DNA of 36,141 bases from assembly GCA_903869185.1 (NCBI GenBank), contig CAIPYC010000087.1, forward strand, positions 1 through 36,141, in the 5' to 3' direction. Position numbers and translations under genes: made by a program. This document shows positions 1 through 8,544 of this stretch, one piece after another (position 1 is the stretch's first letter; every line of letters starts with the position of its first letter). The notes under the pieces are model-generated. The model worked only from the letters and a program-made list of their open reading frames with translations, searched no databases and was not told the DNA's origin. This stretch comes from an uncultured cyanobacterium. Its GTDB lineage: Bacteria; Cyanobacteriota; Cyanobacteriia; Cyanobacteriales; Microcystaceae.

Positions 1-7
1 ATACTAT

Positions 8-544
8 ATGAACGGTTTGACTAGCTGTACTTGTCAGCGAGAACGTCTGTCTATTTTTATAGATGGCAACAATATGTTTTATGCTCAGCAAAAAAATGGT
101 TGGTTTTTTGATCCTCGTCGTGTTTTGGATCACTTTACCAATCTTCCTCATGTCTCTTTAATCAATGCTTTTTGGTACACTGGTCTAAAAGATTCTCAAG
201 ACCAAAGAGGTTTCCGCGATGCACTAATCTCTTTGGGTTATACAGTGAGAACTAAAATACTCAAAGAGTACTATGATGATAGCTCGGGGCGCTATTCTCA
301 AAAAGCCAACCTAGACATTGAAATAGTCGTAGATATGTTTAATACCGTAGATCAATATGATCGGGTCATTCTCTTTAGTGGCGATGGGGATTTTGAAAGA
401 GCGATTGAACTACTGAGATCTAAAAGTACCCATATAACAGTAGTTTCCACAGAAGGAATGATTGCCAGAGAACTTAGAAATGCTACAGATCGCTATATAG
501 ATCTCAATGAAATTCGCAATCAAATTGAAAAAGTGGATGGATAA
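8..544 (+). CDS. LabA-like NYN domain protein
   Basis: A 178-residue protein of the LabA/DUF88 branch of NYN (PIN-like) domains, a family of metal-dependent RNases or RNA-binding proteins; LabA itself acts in the output of the cyanobacterial circadian clock. The acidic metal-site motifs are visible: IDGNN near residues 18-22, NLDIEIVVDM with D103 and D109, and SGDGDF with D126 and D128. Length fits a stand-alone NYN protein with no extra C-terminal domain. The reading frame is open to the window edge, so a start upstream is possible, but the ATG used gives the N-terminus I would expect. It lies 45 bases before leuA on the same strand. Family assignment is firm; the specific role is not shown by the sequence. 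Confidence 0.85.
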   Translation: MNGLTSCTCQRERLSIFIDGNNMFYAQQKNGWFFDPRRVLDHFTNLPHVSLINAFWYTGLKDSQDQRGFRDALISLGYTVRTKILKEYYDDSSGRYSQKANLDIEIVVDMFNTVDQYDRVILFSGDGDFERAIELLRSKSTHITVVSTEGMIARELRNATDRYIDLNEIRNQIEKVDG

Positions 545-589
545 AGAGAAAAAGTTTACAATTACCTTATAAGGATATGGTTTAAGAAT

Positions 590-2179
590 ATGGACAATCA
601 AGGCGATCGTATAATTATCTTTGACACAACTCTGCGTGATGGGGAACAGTCTCCCGGAGCTACTCTTAATGTTGATGAGAAACTTACGATTGCCAAAGCA
701 CTAGCGAGATTAGGAGTAGATATCATTGAGGCTGGTTTTCCCTATTCAAGTCCCGGAGACTTTCAAGCTGTTGCAAAAATAGCCGAAACCGTCGGACTCG
801 AAAATGGTCCGGTCATTTGCGGGCTGGCCAGAGCAACATTTAATGATATTAAGACTGCCGCAGAAGCTCTCCGTCCTGCCTATAAAAAAAGAATACATAC
901 TTTTCTTGCTACTTCTGATATTCACCTGGAATATAAACTCAAAAAATCACGCGCCGATGTACTCAAGATAGTGCCTGAAATGGTTGCCTATGCCAAATCT
1001 TTGGTAGATGATGTGGAATTTTCACCAGAAGATGCCGGACGCAGCGATCCCGAATTTCTCTATCAAGTCCTCGAATCTGCTATCAAAGCCGGTGCGACCA
1101 CTGTTAACATACCAGATACCGTGGGCTATGTAACTCCTGGCGAATATGGATTGCTAATTAAGGGGATCAAAGAGAATGTTCCTAACATAGACCAGGCAAT
1201 TATTTCAGTACATGGTCATAACGATCTGGGTTTGGCGGTTGCCAATTTCCTAGAGGCAGTCAAAAACGGAGCCAGACAACTAGAATGTACCATTAACGGG
1301 ATAGGAGAGAGAGCTGGCAATGCTGCCCTAGAGGAATTGGTGATGGCCTTACACGTGCGCAGACAGTATTTCAATCCTTTTCTGGGCAGATCGGCTGAGT
1401 CTGCAGAGCCATTGACTCGAATCGATACTAAACAGATTTATAAAGTCTCTCGCCTGGTTTCCAACTTAACCGGTATGATTGTTCAACCCAATAAGGCAAT
1501 CGTAGGGGCCAATGCCTTTGCCCATGAATCTGGCATTCATCAAGATGGAGTCTTGAAAAACCCACTCACCTATGAGATCATCAATGCTGAATCAATTGGA
1601 CTTACCAACAACCAGTTGGTTCTGGGTAAACTTTCGGGCCGCAATGCTTTTCGCAATAGGCTCAAAGAAATCGGCTATGAACTCTCTGATCAAGATCTCA
1701 ACAAAGCCTTTGTCCGTTTTAAAGAAGTAGCTGATAAGAAAAAAGAAATAACCGATCGCGACCTAGAAGCAATCATCAGTGATGAAATCCAACAGCCACC
1801 AGAACTGTTCAAACTCGAGCTGGTGCAGGTTTCTTGCGGAGATCATGCCTCACCTACAGCTACTGTAACCTTGAGAGATGCCCAAGGAAAAGACCTCAGT
1901 GATGCGGCAATTGGTACTGGCCCGGTTGATGCAGTCTACAAGGCTATTAACAGAGTTATTGATATTCCAAATGAGTTAATAGAATTTTCCGTGCAGTCAG
2001 TCACTGAGGGAATAGATGCCATGGGTGAGGTAACTATCCGACTTCGCCATAAGGGTTTTATCTACTCTGGCCACGCGGCTAATACCGACATCATAGTTGC
2101 AGCAGCCAAAGCCTATATCAATGCGCTCAATCGTCTTTGCGCAGTGGCTAACAATCAACCTTCTTCTCTTGTTAACTGA
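590..2179 (+). CDS. leuA: 2-isopropylmalate synthase
   Basis: Condenses acetyl-CoA with 2-oxoisovalerate to give 2-isopropylmalate, the first committed step of leucine synthesis, in the cytosol. The 529-residue length is usual for bacterial LeuA. The DRE-TIM barrel begins with [11 protein letters not shown] (about 13-23), whose Arg-Asp bind substrate and metal. The metal-binding HGHNDLG lies at about 208-214 and GERAGNA follows near 243. The C-terminal third is the leucine-sensing LeuA dimer domain ([26 protein letters not shown] region), so feedback inhibition by leucine is expected from the family. It follows the LabA-like gene by 45 bases. No leucine-rich leader peptide is seen upstream. 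Homocitrate synthase and citramalate synthase are related, but length and motifs favour LeuA. Confidence 0.96.
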   Translation: MDNQGDRIIIFDTTLRDGEQSPGATLNVDEKLTIAKALARLGVDIIEAGFPYSSPGDFQAVAKIAETVGLENGPVICGLARATFNDIKTAAEALRPAYKKRIHTFLATSDIHLEYKLKKSRADVLKIVPEMVAYAKSLVDDVEFSPEDAGRSDPEFLYQVLESAIKAGATTVNIPDTVGYVTPGEYGLLIKGIKENVPNIDQAIISVHGHNDLGLAVANFLEAVKNGARQLECTINGIGERAGNAALEELVMALHVRRQYFNPFLGRSAESAEPLTRIDTKQIYKVSRLVSNLTGMIVQPNKAIVGANAFAHESGIHQDGVLKNPLTYEIINAESIGLTNNQLVLGKLSGRNAFRNRLKEIGYELSDQDLNKAFVRFKEVADKKKEITDRDLEAIISDEIQQPPELFKLELVQVSCGDHASPTATVTLRDAQGKDLSDAAIGTGPVDAVYKAINRVIDIPNELIEFSVQSVTEGIDAMGEVTIRLRHKGFIYSGHAANTDIIVAAAKAYINALNRLCAVANNQPSSLVN

Positions 2180-2261
2180 AAGCTTGACAAAAATATTTAT
2201 TAATCAGCGAGCACACTTTTAGTTAAGCTAAAGAATGGCCTAAATTGTATGAGAAATTGTC

Positions 2262-3311
2262 ATGAGTGAGAATAATACGCCCCTGTTGTTACGCGCAGCC
2301 AAAGGAGAGATTGTAGATCGCCCACCTGTCTGGATGATGCGTCAGGCAGGACGATATATGAAGGTTTACCGAGAACTGCGTGAGCGTTATCCTGGATTTC
2401 GGGAACGTTCAGAAAATGCTGACCTTGCTATTGAAATTTCGCTGCAGCCTTGGTCTGCCTTTGCCCCCGATGGGGTAATTCTCTTTTCTGATATTCTCAC
2501 CCCACTTCCAGGTATTGGCATTCCGTTTGATATCATCGAGAGCAAAGGACCAATCATTGATCCCCCTATTCGCAGCCAAGAGCAGATAGATAAACTGCAT
2601 TCTCTAGATCCGGCTAAGGATTTGCCGTTTATCAAAACTATTTTACAAACTCTCAGAAATGAAGTGGGTAATCGCTCAACCGTCTTGGGTTTTGTGGGAG
2701 CGCCTTGGACTCTTGCGGCTTATGCCATAGAAGGTAAAAGTTCTAAAGATTATTCTCAGATTAAAAGCATGGCCTTTTCCAGACCTGAGCTTTTGCATCA
2801 ACTCCTGAGTAAAATTGCCGATGCCATTGCAACCTATGCTTGTTATCAAATTGACTGTGGTGCCCAGGTAGTCCAACTATTTGACTCATGGGCCGGTCAG
2901 CTTTCGCCCCAAGACTATGACAAATTCGCGCTCCCCTATCAACAACAAGTGATCAAAAAGGTCAAACAGATCCATCCTGATACACCACTTATTCTTTATA
3001 TCAGTGGCAGCGCTGGTATTTTGGAGAGAATGGGTAGATCTGGGGTAGATATTGTAAGTGTTGATTGGACGTTAGATATGGCTGATGCTAAGGTCAGACT
3101 AGGCCAAGATTTCAAGGTACAAGGCAATCTTGATCCAGGTGTTCTTTTTGGCTCACAGGATCTAATCGCCAGCCGAATTGATGATACAGTCCGTAAAGCC
3201 GGTAATCGCGGACATATACTCAATCTAGGACATGGCGTATTGGTCGGAACTCCTGAAGAAAATGTGCGCTTCTTTTTTGAAACAGCCAAATCCCTATCCT
3301 ATTCCAAATAA
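2262..3311 (+). CDS. hemE: uroporphyrinogen decarboxylase
   Basis: Removes the four acetate carboxyls of uroporphyrinogen III to give coproporphyrinogen III, on the shared route to heme, chlorophyll and bilins. The 349-residue length is standard. Family signatures are intact: [14 protein letters not shown] near residues 21-34, [10 protein letters not shown] with the catalytic Asp at about 77, and the C-terminal [15 protein letters not shown] with the conserved His at about 324. No cofactor domain is expected. The ATG has only a weak upstream purine stretch. A good TTGACA lies at 2184-2189, but I see no matching -10. The gene supports pcyA and psbO, also in this window, through tetrapyrrole supply, though they are not in one operon. 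Confidence 0.97.
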   Translation: MSENNTPLLLRAAKGEIVDRPPVWMMRQAGRYMKVYRELRERYPGFRERSENADLAIEISLQPWSAFAPDGVILFSDILTPLPGIGIPFDIIESKGPIIDPPIRSQEQIDKLHSLDPAKDLPFIKTILQTLRNEVGNRSTVLGFVGAPWTLAAYAIEGKSSKDYSQIKSMAFSRPELLHQLLSKIADAIATYACYQIDCGAQVVQLFDSWAGQLSPQDYDKFALPYQQQVIKKVKQIHPDTPLILYISGSAGILERMGRSGVDIVSVDWTLDMADAKVRLGQDFKVQGNLDPGVLFGSQDLIASRIDDTVRKAGNRGHILNLGHGVLVGTPEENVRFFFETAKSLSYSK

Positions 3312-3318
3312 AAACATT

Positions 3319-3346
3319 CCTAATCTAGACAAGTGTTCAGATTAGG
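3319..3346 (+). promoter_or_regulatory. strong intergenic hairpin between hemE and the SDR gene
   Basis: CCTAATCTAGAC, loop AAGT, GTTCAGATTAGG: a 12-bp stem with one A-C mismatch and one wobble, starting seven bases after the hemE stop. There is no T tract after the stem, so it is not a classic intrinsic terminator. It could protect the hemE 3' end or act as a processing site before the gene that starts 14 bases further on. Confidence 0.55.
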
Positions 3347-3360
3347 TTAAGCCAAAAAAT

Positions 3361-4299
3361 ATGCGTATATTCATAACAGGTGCCAGTGGCTGCATTGGGC
3401 ATTATGTGACAGAAAAGTTGATCCAATCTAGCAATCATGAATTGTTTCTTTTGGTTAGAAATCCTGAGCGCCTAAAATTTGATTTCAAGGCTCGTCCCAA
3501 TATTCATTTACTCAAAGGAGATCTAAGCAGGATTGAAGAATATGCTGAACTTTTGGGCACAATTGAAATTGCTATTCTTCTGGCGACTAGTTGGGGGGGT
3601 GAGGAAGAATCTTATCAGATTAATATTAATAAAACTCTAGCCCTGCTCAATTGTCTAAATCCGAGTATCTGCCAAAAGGTTATCTACTTTTCTACTGCCA
3701 GTATTTTAGGGCAGGATAACCAACCCCTCGCTCAAGCTGGAGAACTAGGCACTCTCTATGTACGTACGAAATACCTCTGTTATAGTCGGCTCAATGAGCT
3801 AGCTATTGCTCCCAAAATCACTACCCTTTTTCCAACACTGGTATTCGGAGGTGATGGAAACAAACCATATTCTCATATTTCAGGAGGTTTGCCCGATATC
3901 TTGAAATTGATCAATTTAATCCGTTATTTTAAGGCTGATGGCAGTTTTCATTTCATCCACAGTGAAGATATCGCCAGGATAGTTAATTACTTGGTAGATC
4001 ATCCACAGGAATATGGTGGAAAAACAATAGTTCTAGGTAACCAGTCTATTACCGTAGATGAGGCAGTAGAACAAATCTGTCAAGCAATAGGCAAAAAAAT
4101 CTATTTTCGTATTCCCCTTTCGTTGGGCTTGGCTGACTTTTTTATAATACTGTTTAGGCTCAAGATGGAACCTTGGGATAGATTCTGTCTCGACTATCGT
4201 CATTTCACCTATAATCCAACCACTACTCCTGCAACTTTTGGATTGGAAAACTATGCTCCGACAGTCAAGGATCTTCTAGAAACTAGAGGATTGTGTTAA
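3361..4299 (+). CDS. NAD(P)-dependent epimerase/dehydratase, atypical SDR
   Basis: A 312-residue extended short-chain dehydrogenase fold protein. The N-terminus MRIFITGASGCIG gives the glycine-rich dinucleotide-binding motif. A Y-x3-K pair, YVRTK at residues 133-137, is in the right place for the catalytic Tyr and Lys, preceded by a serine-containing STASILG stretch. The second half carries a substrate-binding region with FHFIHSEDIARIV, typical of epimerases. The substrate cannot be read from the sequence; sugar-nucleotide, flavonoid-like and chaperone-type atypical SDRs share this layout. The gene follows hemE by 49 bases across a hairpin, and its last 24 bases overlap the convergent trpF. 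Confidence 0.8.
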   Translation: MRIFITGASGCIGHYVTEKLIQSSNHELFLLVRNPERLKFDFKARPNIHLLKGDLSRIEEYAELLGTIEIAILLATSWGGEEESYQININKTLALLNCLNPSICQKVIYFSTASILGQDNQPLAQAGELGTLYVRTKYLCYSRLNELAIAPKITTLFPTLVFGGDGNKPYSHISGGLPDILKLINLIRYFKADGSFHFIHSEDIARIVNYLVDHPQEYGGKTIVLGNQSITVDEAVEQICQAIGKKIYFRIPLSLGLADFFIILFRLKMEPWDRFCLDYRHFTYNPTTTPATFGLENYAPTVKDLLETRGLC

Positions 4300-4914
4300 A
4301 CTCTCCAAGAGTTCTTTAATCTTTTCTATATTTTTATCACCGGGAGAGTTTTCTACCCCGCTGGAAAGATCAATTCCATTAGGATTAAGCTGAGTGAGGG
4401 CTTTGGTCACATTTTTAGGGGTGAGACCTCCAGCTAATAGCCAAGGCAGGGGAGGAGCAAAATTTTGCAGTTCGCACCAGTTGATTGTTTGACCGCTACC
4501 TCCTAATAGCTGAGGATGATAGGCATCTAAAAGCAGAGTATCGACGCATTCATAGTATGTTTTGAGTGTATCAAGAATATGTCTGTCCTTTATCCTAAAG
4601 ACCTTGATGATCTCCAATAGGGGTAATTGATCTTTAAGCTCAAGACAAAATTGAGGATCTTCTTGTCCGTGCAACTGTACTGCATTTAGTTTTCCGTATT
4701 CTACGGTTTCTATTATTGTTTTTAAGGAGGAATCAGCAAAAACACCAACGTAACTTTTCTCTCTGGGCAAATTGTCTAAAATTTTGTTAATCACTGATGG
4801 CTCAACAAACCGAGGAGAACTGGGGACACAGATGAAACCCAGTGTACAAATCCCCATCCCCAGAATTGAGTAAGCCTGTTCTGGCTTGGTAATACCACAA
4901 ATTTTAATACGCAT
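4276..4914 (-). CDS. trpF: phosphoribosylanthranilate isomerase
   Basis: Isomerises N-(5-phosphoribosyl)anthranilate to the carboxyphenylamino-deoxyribulose phosphate in tryptophan synthesis. This is a single-domain (beta-alpha)8 barrel of 212 residues, so it is not fused to TrpC. The N-terminal MRIKICGITK contains the general-base Cys at position 6. LLLDAYHPQLLGGSG supplies the general-acid Asp, and PWLLAGGLTPKNV and GIDLSSGVE form the phosphate-binding end. The frame stays open for another 49 codons upstream, but that stretch is not TrpF-like, so the ATG at 4914 is chosen. The gene stands alone rather than in a trp operon, as is usual in cyanobacteria. Its 3' end overlaps the convergent SDR gene by 24 bases. 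Confidence 0.94.
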   Translation of the reverse strand: MRIKICGITKPEQAYSILGMGICTLGFICVPSSPRFVEPSVINKILDNLPREKSYVGVFADSSLKTIIETVEYGKLNAVQLHGQEDPQFCLELKDQLPLLEIIKVFRIKDRHILDTLKTYYECVDTLLLDAYHPQLLGGSGQTINWCELQNFAPPLPWLLAGGLTPKNVTKALTQLNPNGIDLSSGVENSPGDKNIEKIKELLESLTQSSSF

Positions 4915-5113
4915 TTGTTGATTATTTAAACAAATATAGAGCAATTTTACTGGTAAATGGAACCACAAATAAAAAATAGATACATCCAATAGCAACAGTT
5001 TATACGCTGGTTGAATGACAAAACTCAACAAACATAATCGAAAGTGTCTTTTTTCGGTCAACTTTCCCCCTTCATCTTAATCGGCGATTTTCATCGATCC
5101 TAATCTTCGCCTA

Positions 5114-5236
5114 ATGCAACTCAAGCGCCGTAAAGCAAAATTAAATACTATTGTTTCGGTTAAACGCAAAGAAAAAATCCATCTATTGATTCTACTTGCG
5201 ATGGGCGCTGCTGGTGTGCTTACAATGGGTATTTGA
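5114..5236 (+). CDS. possible 40-residue basic single-span membrane peptide
   Basis: A short open frame with a very basic N-terminal half (MQLKRRKAKL, VKRKEK) followed by a hydrophobic segment, HLLILLAMGAAGVLTMG. It lies in the otherwise gene-free stretch between trpF (starting at 4914 on the other strand) and the DUF3782-like remnant. There is no clear ribosome-binding site, and I recognise no family. It may be a small membrane protein, a fragment of a larger decayed gene, or chance. The rest of 4915-5282 shows nothing else I can support. Confidence 0.22.
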   Translation: MQLKRRKAKLNTIVSVKRKEKIHLLILLAMGAAGVLTMGI

Positions 5237-5282
5237 ACTTTTAGTATTAAAATATTGGCTATAATTGCTATGTAGGTTATAA

Positions 5283-5645
5283 AGCCGAGTTGGGGCAAAA
5301 CTTGAACAAACAGTAGAAAGAAACAGCAAGGCAGTAGATAATCTGACTACACGGTGAGCTCGTTTGGTAAAAGAACTGGTAGAGCCTGCAGTTATTAGAT
5401 AGCCTTTCCCCATTATAAAAATTTCAAAGCTTATGGGGCTAGTTGCGAGAATTGAAATCAATGAAGGAATAGATCGCTACGCCTATAAAAAAGGATTATT
5501 TGTAATCAAACCAAGCGGGGATACTGTAGAAATCGTCAATGATGAGCAATTCAAACCAGGAGTTGGTAAAGCTCTAAAGTTTCTTTCTCCTTATGGGATC
5601 CCAGGGCAATCACATACAAAAGTTAATATTTGGTCAAAAGTTTGA
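5283..5645 (+). pseudogene. remnant of a DUF3782-like PD-(D/E)XK nuclease gene
   Basis: One frame carries pieces of a protein type common in filamentous and colonial cyanobacteria. First comes the coiled-coil tail GAKLEQTVERNSKAVDNLTT; then a TGA at 5355 where relatives have Trp (TTRWG); then RLVKELVEPAVIR; then a TAG at 5400. After that the frame jumps straight to the C-terminal ARIEINEGIDRYAYKKGLFV and IKPSGDTVEIVND. The nuclease core that normally lies between them (the IEIDILAVN..AIEVKS region) is missing, so there is an internal deletion as well as two stops. The 70-residue frame starting at 5433 is only the tail of this wreck. The upstream part of the gene is also gone: an in-frame stop sits at 5280. 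The assignment rests on remembered family motifs. Confidence 0.68.
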
Positions 5646-5698
5646 TTGGTAATGCTTTAATCATTAACATAATATGACTCTTAAATTACGCTGACCGG

Positions 5699-6103
5699 AT
5701 GGAAAATGATCTTGATCGTTCGTTGGAGGTTGATGTTTTAGCGGCAGCGCTAAGTCGGGACAATCAGGAATCAGGGGGATTGTTGGAATTTTTGGCTCAA
5801 AAGCTTGAACAATCTCTTGCTCAAAATACAACAGTGACCAGGGGTGGTTGGATTCTCTCCAAAGATCATCCAGTTGAGCAGATTGTAGTTCGCTTTAATG
5901 ATTATCACTATCAAATTATCCGCCAGAAAAACGGGGTTCTCTCTGCTAGTGTTATGAAATTAGGACGTGGAATTGTTCTTAAAACAACTACAATTGCCGT
6001 AGATCAATGGATCAATGAAATTGCCCGAGAAATCGTACAATTGTCCCAGAGTAGTGAACAAACCCGAAAAGCACTTAATCGTTTTGTTTTGGGAGAATTC
6101 TAA
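5699..6103 (+). CDS. hypothetical protein, first gene of the YbjQ-like cassette
   Basis: A 134-residue soluble protein that I do not recognise. The N-terminal half is helical and acidic (DLDRSLEVDVLAAALSRDNQ, then GLLEFLAQKLEQSLAQ). The middle has a short beta-rich stretch, VEQIVVRFNDYHYQIIRQ, and the C-terminus is again helical. There is no signal peptide, membrane span or metal-ligand cluster. Its TAA stop overlaps the ATG of the next gene by one base (TAATG), so translational coupling with the first double YbjQ-like protein is likely. That makes it a probable partner of those proteins. It starts 53 bases after the DUF3782-like remnant. Confidence 0.7.
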   Translation: MENDLDRSLEVDVLAAALSRDNQESGGLLEFLAQKLEQSLAQNTTVTRGGWILSKDHPVEQIVVRFNDYHYQIIRQKNGVLSASVMKLGRGIVLKTTTIAVDQWINEIAREIVQLSQSSEQTRKALNRFVLGEF

Positions 6104-7041
6104 TGCCTTTTTGGAAAGAATCAACCGAGGATAAGCAGCGTAAGGAAAAAAACGAAGCTTCCCAGAAGGCTCTTGAGCAGGGCCAAATTCCACCAACTGC
6201 TAAACATAGATTAGCAACACAACAACGAGAAAACCCTGGTTTTTTTACCAGTGATCTGACCATAAACGAGCATCTGCTCACTAGGGAATTGGGCTATCAA
6301 CCCCTCGGTTTGGTGATGGGTAGCACCTTTTATAAAGTCAGCTTTTGGGGCTATTACAACAGTTATTACAGCAGTAGTGGAGAACTTTCTGCTTTAAGTC
6401 AGGCTCAAATGACTGCTCGTTCATTGGCCATAAATCGACTTCAAGAGGAAGCAGCTTTGCTTGGTGCCCATGGCGTAATAGGGATAAGGCTGAAAATTGG
6501 CAACTATGATCCCGGCAGTCGCACGATTGAATTTACGGCAATTGGGACTGCGATCAAAATTCCCCAAAGACCACCAGAGGATGTGCCTTTTACCAGTGCT
6601 TTGAGTGGACAAGAGTTTTGGCAATTGTATCAAGCCGGCTATTATCCAAGGGGCTTGGTTATGGGGACTTGCTCTTACTATATTCATTCCGATTGGAATA
6701 CCACAAGAATTACCGGGGGTGGTCTTTTTGGTATGTTTGCTTTTCAAAATCAAGAATTAACACAATATACCAATGGATTTCAAATGGCTAGACATCTGGC
6801 GATGAGTAGACTTTCTAAAGATATCCAGAAACTTCAGGCCGAGGGCGCTATTGGTACAAATATTGAGATGGGGATTGAAGAGATTGAATATGAAGTTAAT
6901 GAGACGAAGTATCGAGATCTTTTGATTCATTTTTTAGCTTTAGGTACTGCTATTGTCAGTGATCACTCTAGCGTTAGATCTTCTCTAAAAAGTCCCTTGT
7001 TATATCTAGATCTGGCTACTGGAAAGACCAATAAAATCTAA
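6103..7041 (+). CDS. tandem two-domain YbjQ-like (heavy-metal-binding family) protein A
   Basis: A 312-residue protein with a charged linker (1-45) and two copies of a YbjQ-like domain (PF01906 type). Copy 1 spans about 46-160, from FFTSDLTINEHLL through GLVMGSTFY and LGAHGVIGIRL to FTAIGTAIK. Copy 2 spans about 164-290, from PFTSALSGQEFW through GLVMGTCSYY to FLALGTAIV. YbjQ proteins form homo-oligomeric rings of unknown function; the heavy-metal label comes from fold similarity. Cysteine is scarce and no obvious metal site is visible, so metal binding is not supported here. The start overlaps the stop of the preceding gene, and a close paralogue follows after 28 bases. Confidence 0.78.
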   Translation: MPFWKESTEDKQRKEKNEASQKALEQGQIPPTAKHRLATQQRENPGFFTSDLTINEHLLTRELGYQPLGLVMGSTFYKVSFWGYYNSYYSSSGELSALSQAQMTARSLAINRLQEEAALLGAHGVIGIRLKIGNYDPGSRTIEFTAIGTAIKIPQRPPEDVPFTSALSGQEFWQLYQAGYYPRGLVMGTCSYYIHSDWNTTRITGGGLFGMFAFQNQELTQYTNGFQMARHLAMSRLSKDIQKLQAEGAIGTNIEMGIEEIEYEVNETKYRDLLIHFLALGTAIVSDHSSVRSSLKSPLLYLDLATGKTNKI

Positions 7042-7069
7042 CTTTGAAAAATATTAACAGTAAAAAAAC

Positions 7070-7891
7070 ATGAATTCCAAACCATCCAACGATCTGCCCA
7101 GTCATGCCAACGAACGTATACAGGAGATGCGAGGTAATGATCCTAAGCATCGTCGATTGTTTACCAGTGATCTATCGGTCAATGAGTTTTTATTAGTCAA
7201 GGAAGCTGGTTTTGAACCAGTCGGCATGGTTGTTGGCTGCTCTATGTATCATATTGGTTATCAATGGGCTGGGGTTAACCAGAGTATGGAGATGACTGTA
7301 TTAACCCAGGCAATGTACCATGCTAGGGAATTGGCAATGAGCAGGATGGAAGAAGAAGCCGATGCCTTAGGGGCTGATGGAATTGTAGCAGTTCGATTGA
7401 CGGCCAAACATATGGAATGGGAACCCAATATGGCCGAATTTGTAGCAATTGGCACGGCAGTCCGCGCTTCTAATCGAGATATCTCTTATAGGACTCTTGA
7501 TAATAAACCATTTACCAGTGATTTATCTGGCCAGGATTTTTGGACATTGTTACGTGCAGGTTATCGTCCCTTAGGTATGGTCATGGGCAATTGTGTATAT
7601 CATGTAGCTTATCAAGGGATGGGTCAATGGTTCAAAAACCTCGGCAAAAATACAGAAATGACGAATTTTACTCAAGCTCTCTATGATGCCCGGGAACTGG
7701 CAATGGAGCGAATGCAAGCTGAAGCAATTCATTTAAAGGCTGAAGGGATTGTGGGAGTTCAACTAAATGAAGGCAGATACTCTTGGAGCTCTCATGTGAT
7801 AGAGTTTTTCGCCATTGGAACTGCGGTCTTGCCAATCCGTGAAGATCATCATATTCCTGCTCCACAATTGATGCTTTCGCTCAATGAATAA
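7070..7891 (+). CDS. tandem two-domain YbjQ-like (heavy-metal-binding family) protein B
   Basis: A 273-residue paralogue of the preceding gene with the same two-domain plan. Domain 1 runs from LFTSDLSVNEFLL through GMVVGCSMYHIGYQ and LGADGIVAVRL to FVAIGTAVR (about 29-135). Domain 2 runs from PFTSDLSGQDFW through GMVMGNCVYHVAYQ and LKAEGIVGVQL to FFAIGTAVL (about 145-255). First domains resemble each other between the two proteins (TSDL.NE) and second domains likewise (FTS.LSGQ.FW). So the internal duplication came first and the gene duplication later. It is 17 bases from the next gene, probably the same transcript. Function is unknown. Confidence 0.78.
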   Translation: MNSKPSNDLPSHANERIQEMRGNDPKHRRLFTSDLSVNEFLLVKEAGFEPVGMVVGCSMYHIGYQWAGVNQSMEMTVLTQAMYHARELAMSRMEEEADALGADGIVAVRLTAKHMEWEPNMAEFVAIGTAVRASNRDISYRTLDNKPFTSDLSGQDFWTLLRAGYRPLGMVMGNCVYHVAYQGMGQWFKNLGKNTEMTNFTQALYDARELAMERMQAEAIHLKAEGIVGVQLNEGRYSWSSHVIEFFAIGTAVLPIREDHHIPAPQLMLSLNE

Positions 7892-7908
7892 ATTAACAAT
7901 CTAAGCTT

Positions 7909-8544
7909 GTGAAAGTTATACGCATCAAATCGGGAGAATTAGTATATTCTACGCCAAGGGGAATCCTGCCAAGTGTAACTACTATTCTCAATGCAACTAT
8001 GCCAGCTCAGAAAAAAGAAAGCCTGCTCAACTGGCGCAAAAATTTAGGAGCCCAGGCAGAGCAAATTAGCCAACAAGCTCTCGCCAAAGGTCGCAGGGTT
8101 CACAAAATGATTGAAAAACAACTCAAGGGGGAACAGGTCGAATGTCCCGAGGAGTTAAATAAAATATGGGAGAAAGTCCAAGAAACCCTCTCGACTATTG
8201 ATCAAGTCAATGGACTTGAGGAGAAGGTTTATCATAGCGAGCTTCTATATGCCGGAAGGTTTGATCTGCTGGCTCAATGGTACGATGAACTGACTGTTGT
8301 AGACTTTAAAACCAGTGGCAGGGAAAAGGCAAGAGAGTGGCTCACCGATGAGTTTTTGCAACTTGCAGCCTATAGAGGAGCCTATCATAATATGCATAAT
8401 GATCGCCAAATTAGTCGAGGTGTCGTTATCGTAATCTCACCCGAAATCATTCAGAGCTTTGAATTAGATCTACTAGAATTAGATCACTACTGGGATCAGT
8501 GGCTCAAAAGACTAGAGCAATACAAACAAACTAGCCTGGAATAA
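7909..8544 (+). CDS. PD-(D/E)XK exonuclease-like protein
   Basis: A 211-residue single-domain nuclease of the PDDEXK_1/RecB-like group (also found in MGME1 exonucleases). The fold motifs appear in order: GRRVHKMIEKQLKG (the helical H/E motif, about 64-77), GRFDLL with D119, VVDFKTSG with D132 and K134 (the D...(D/E)xK catalytic set), and FLQLAAYRGAY supplying the usual Q-x3-Y. Translation probably starts at the GTG 17 bases after the YbjQ-like gene. There is no helicase domain, so it works alone or with a partner elsewhere. Its 3' end overlaps the convergent msrB by 14 bases. DNA is the likely substrate; polarity cannot be inferred. Confidence 0.8.
   Translation: MKVIRIKSGELVYSTPRGILPSVTTILNATMPAQKKESLLNWRKNLGAQAEQISQQALAKGRRVHKMIEKQLKGEQVECPEELNKIWEKVQETLSTIDQVNGLEEKVYHSELLYAGRFDLLAQWYDELTVVDFKTSGREKAREWLTDEFLQLAAYRGAYHNMHNDRQISRGVVIVISPEIIQSFELDLLELDHYWDQWLKRLEQYKQTSLE

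Noticed and set aside
2184-2212. hemE promoter from TTGACA at 2184
   Set aside because: No acceptable -10 box lies 16-18 bases downstream.
4915-5061. Upstream in-frame extension of trpF by 49 codons
   Set aside because: TrpF proteins begin at the MRIKICGIT strand; the extension is not TrpF-like.
5077-5461. Two minus-strand open frames across the decayed patch
   Set aside because: They are antisense to the DUF3782-like remnant and the small basic frame, and their composition is not protein-like.
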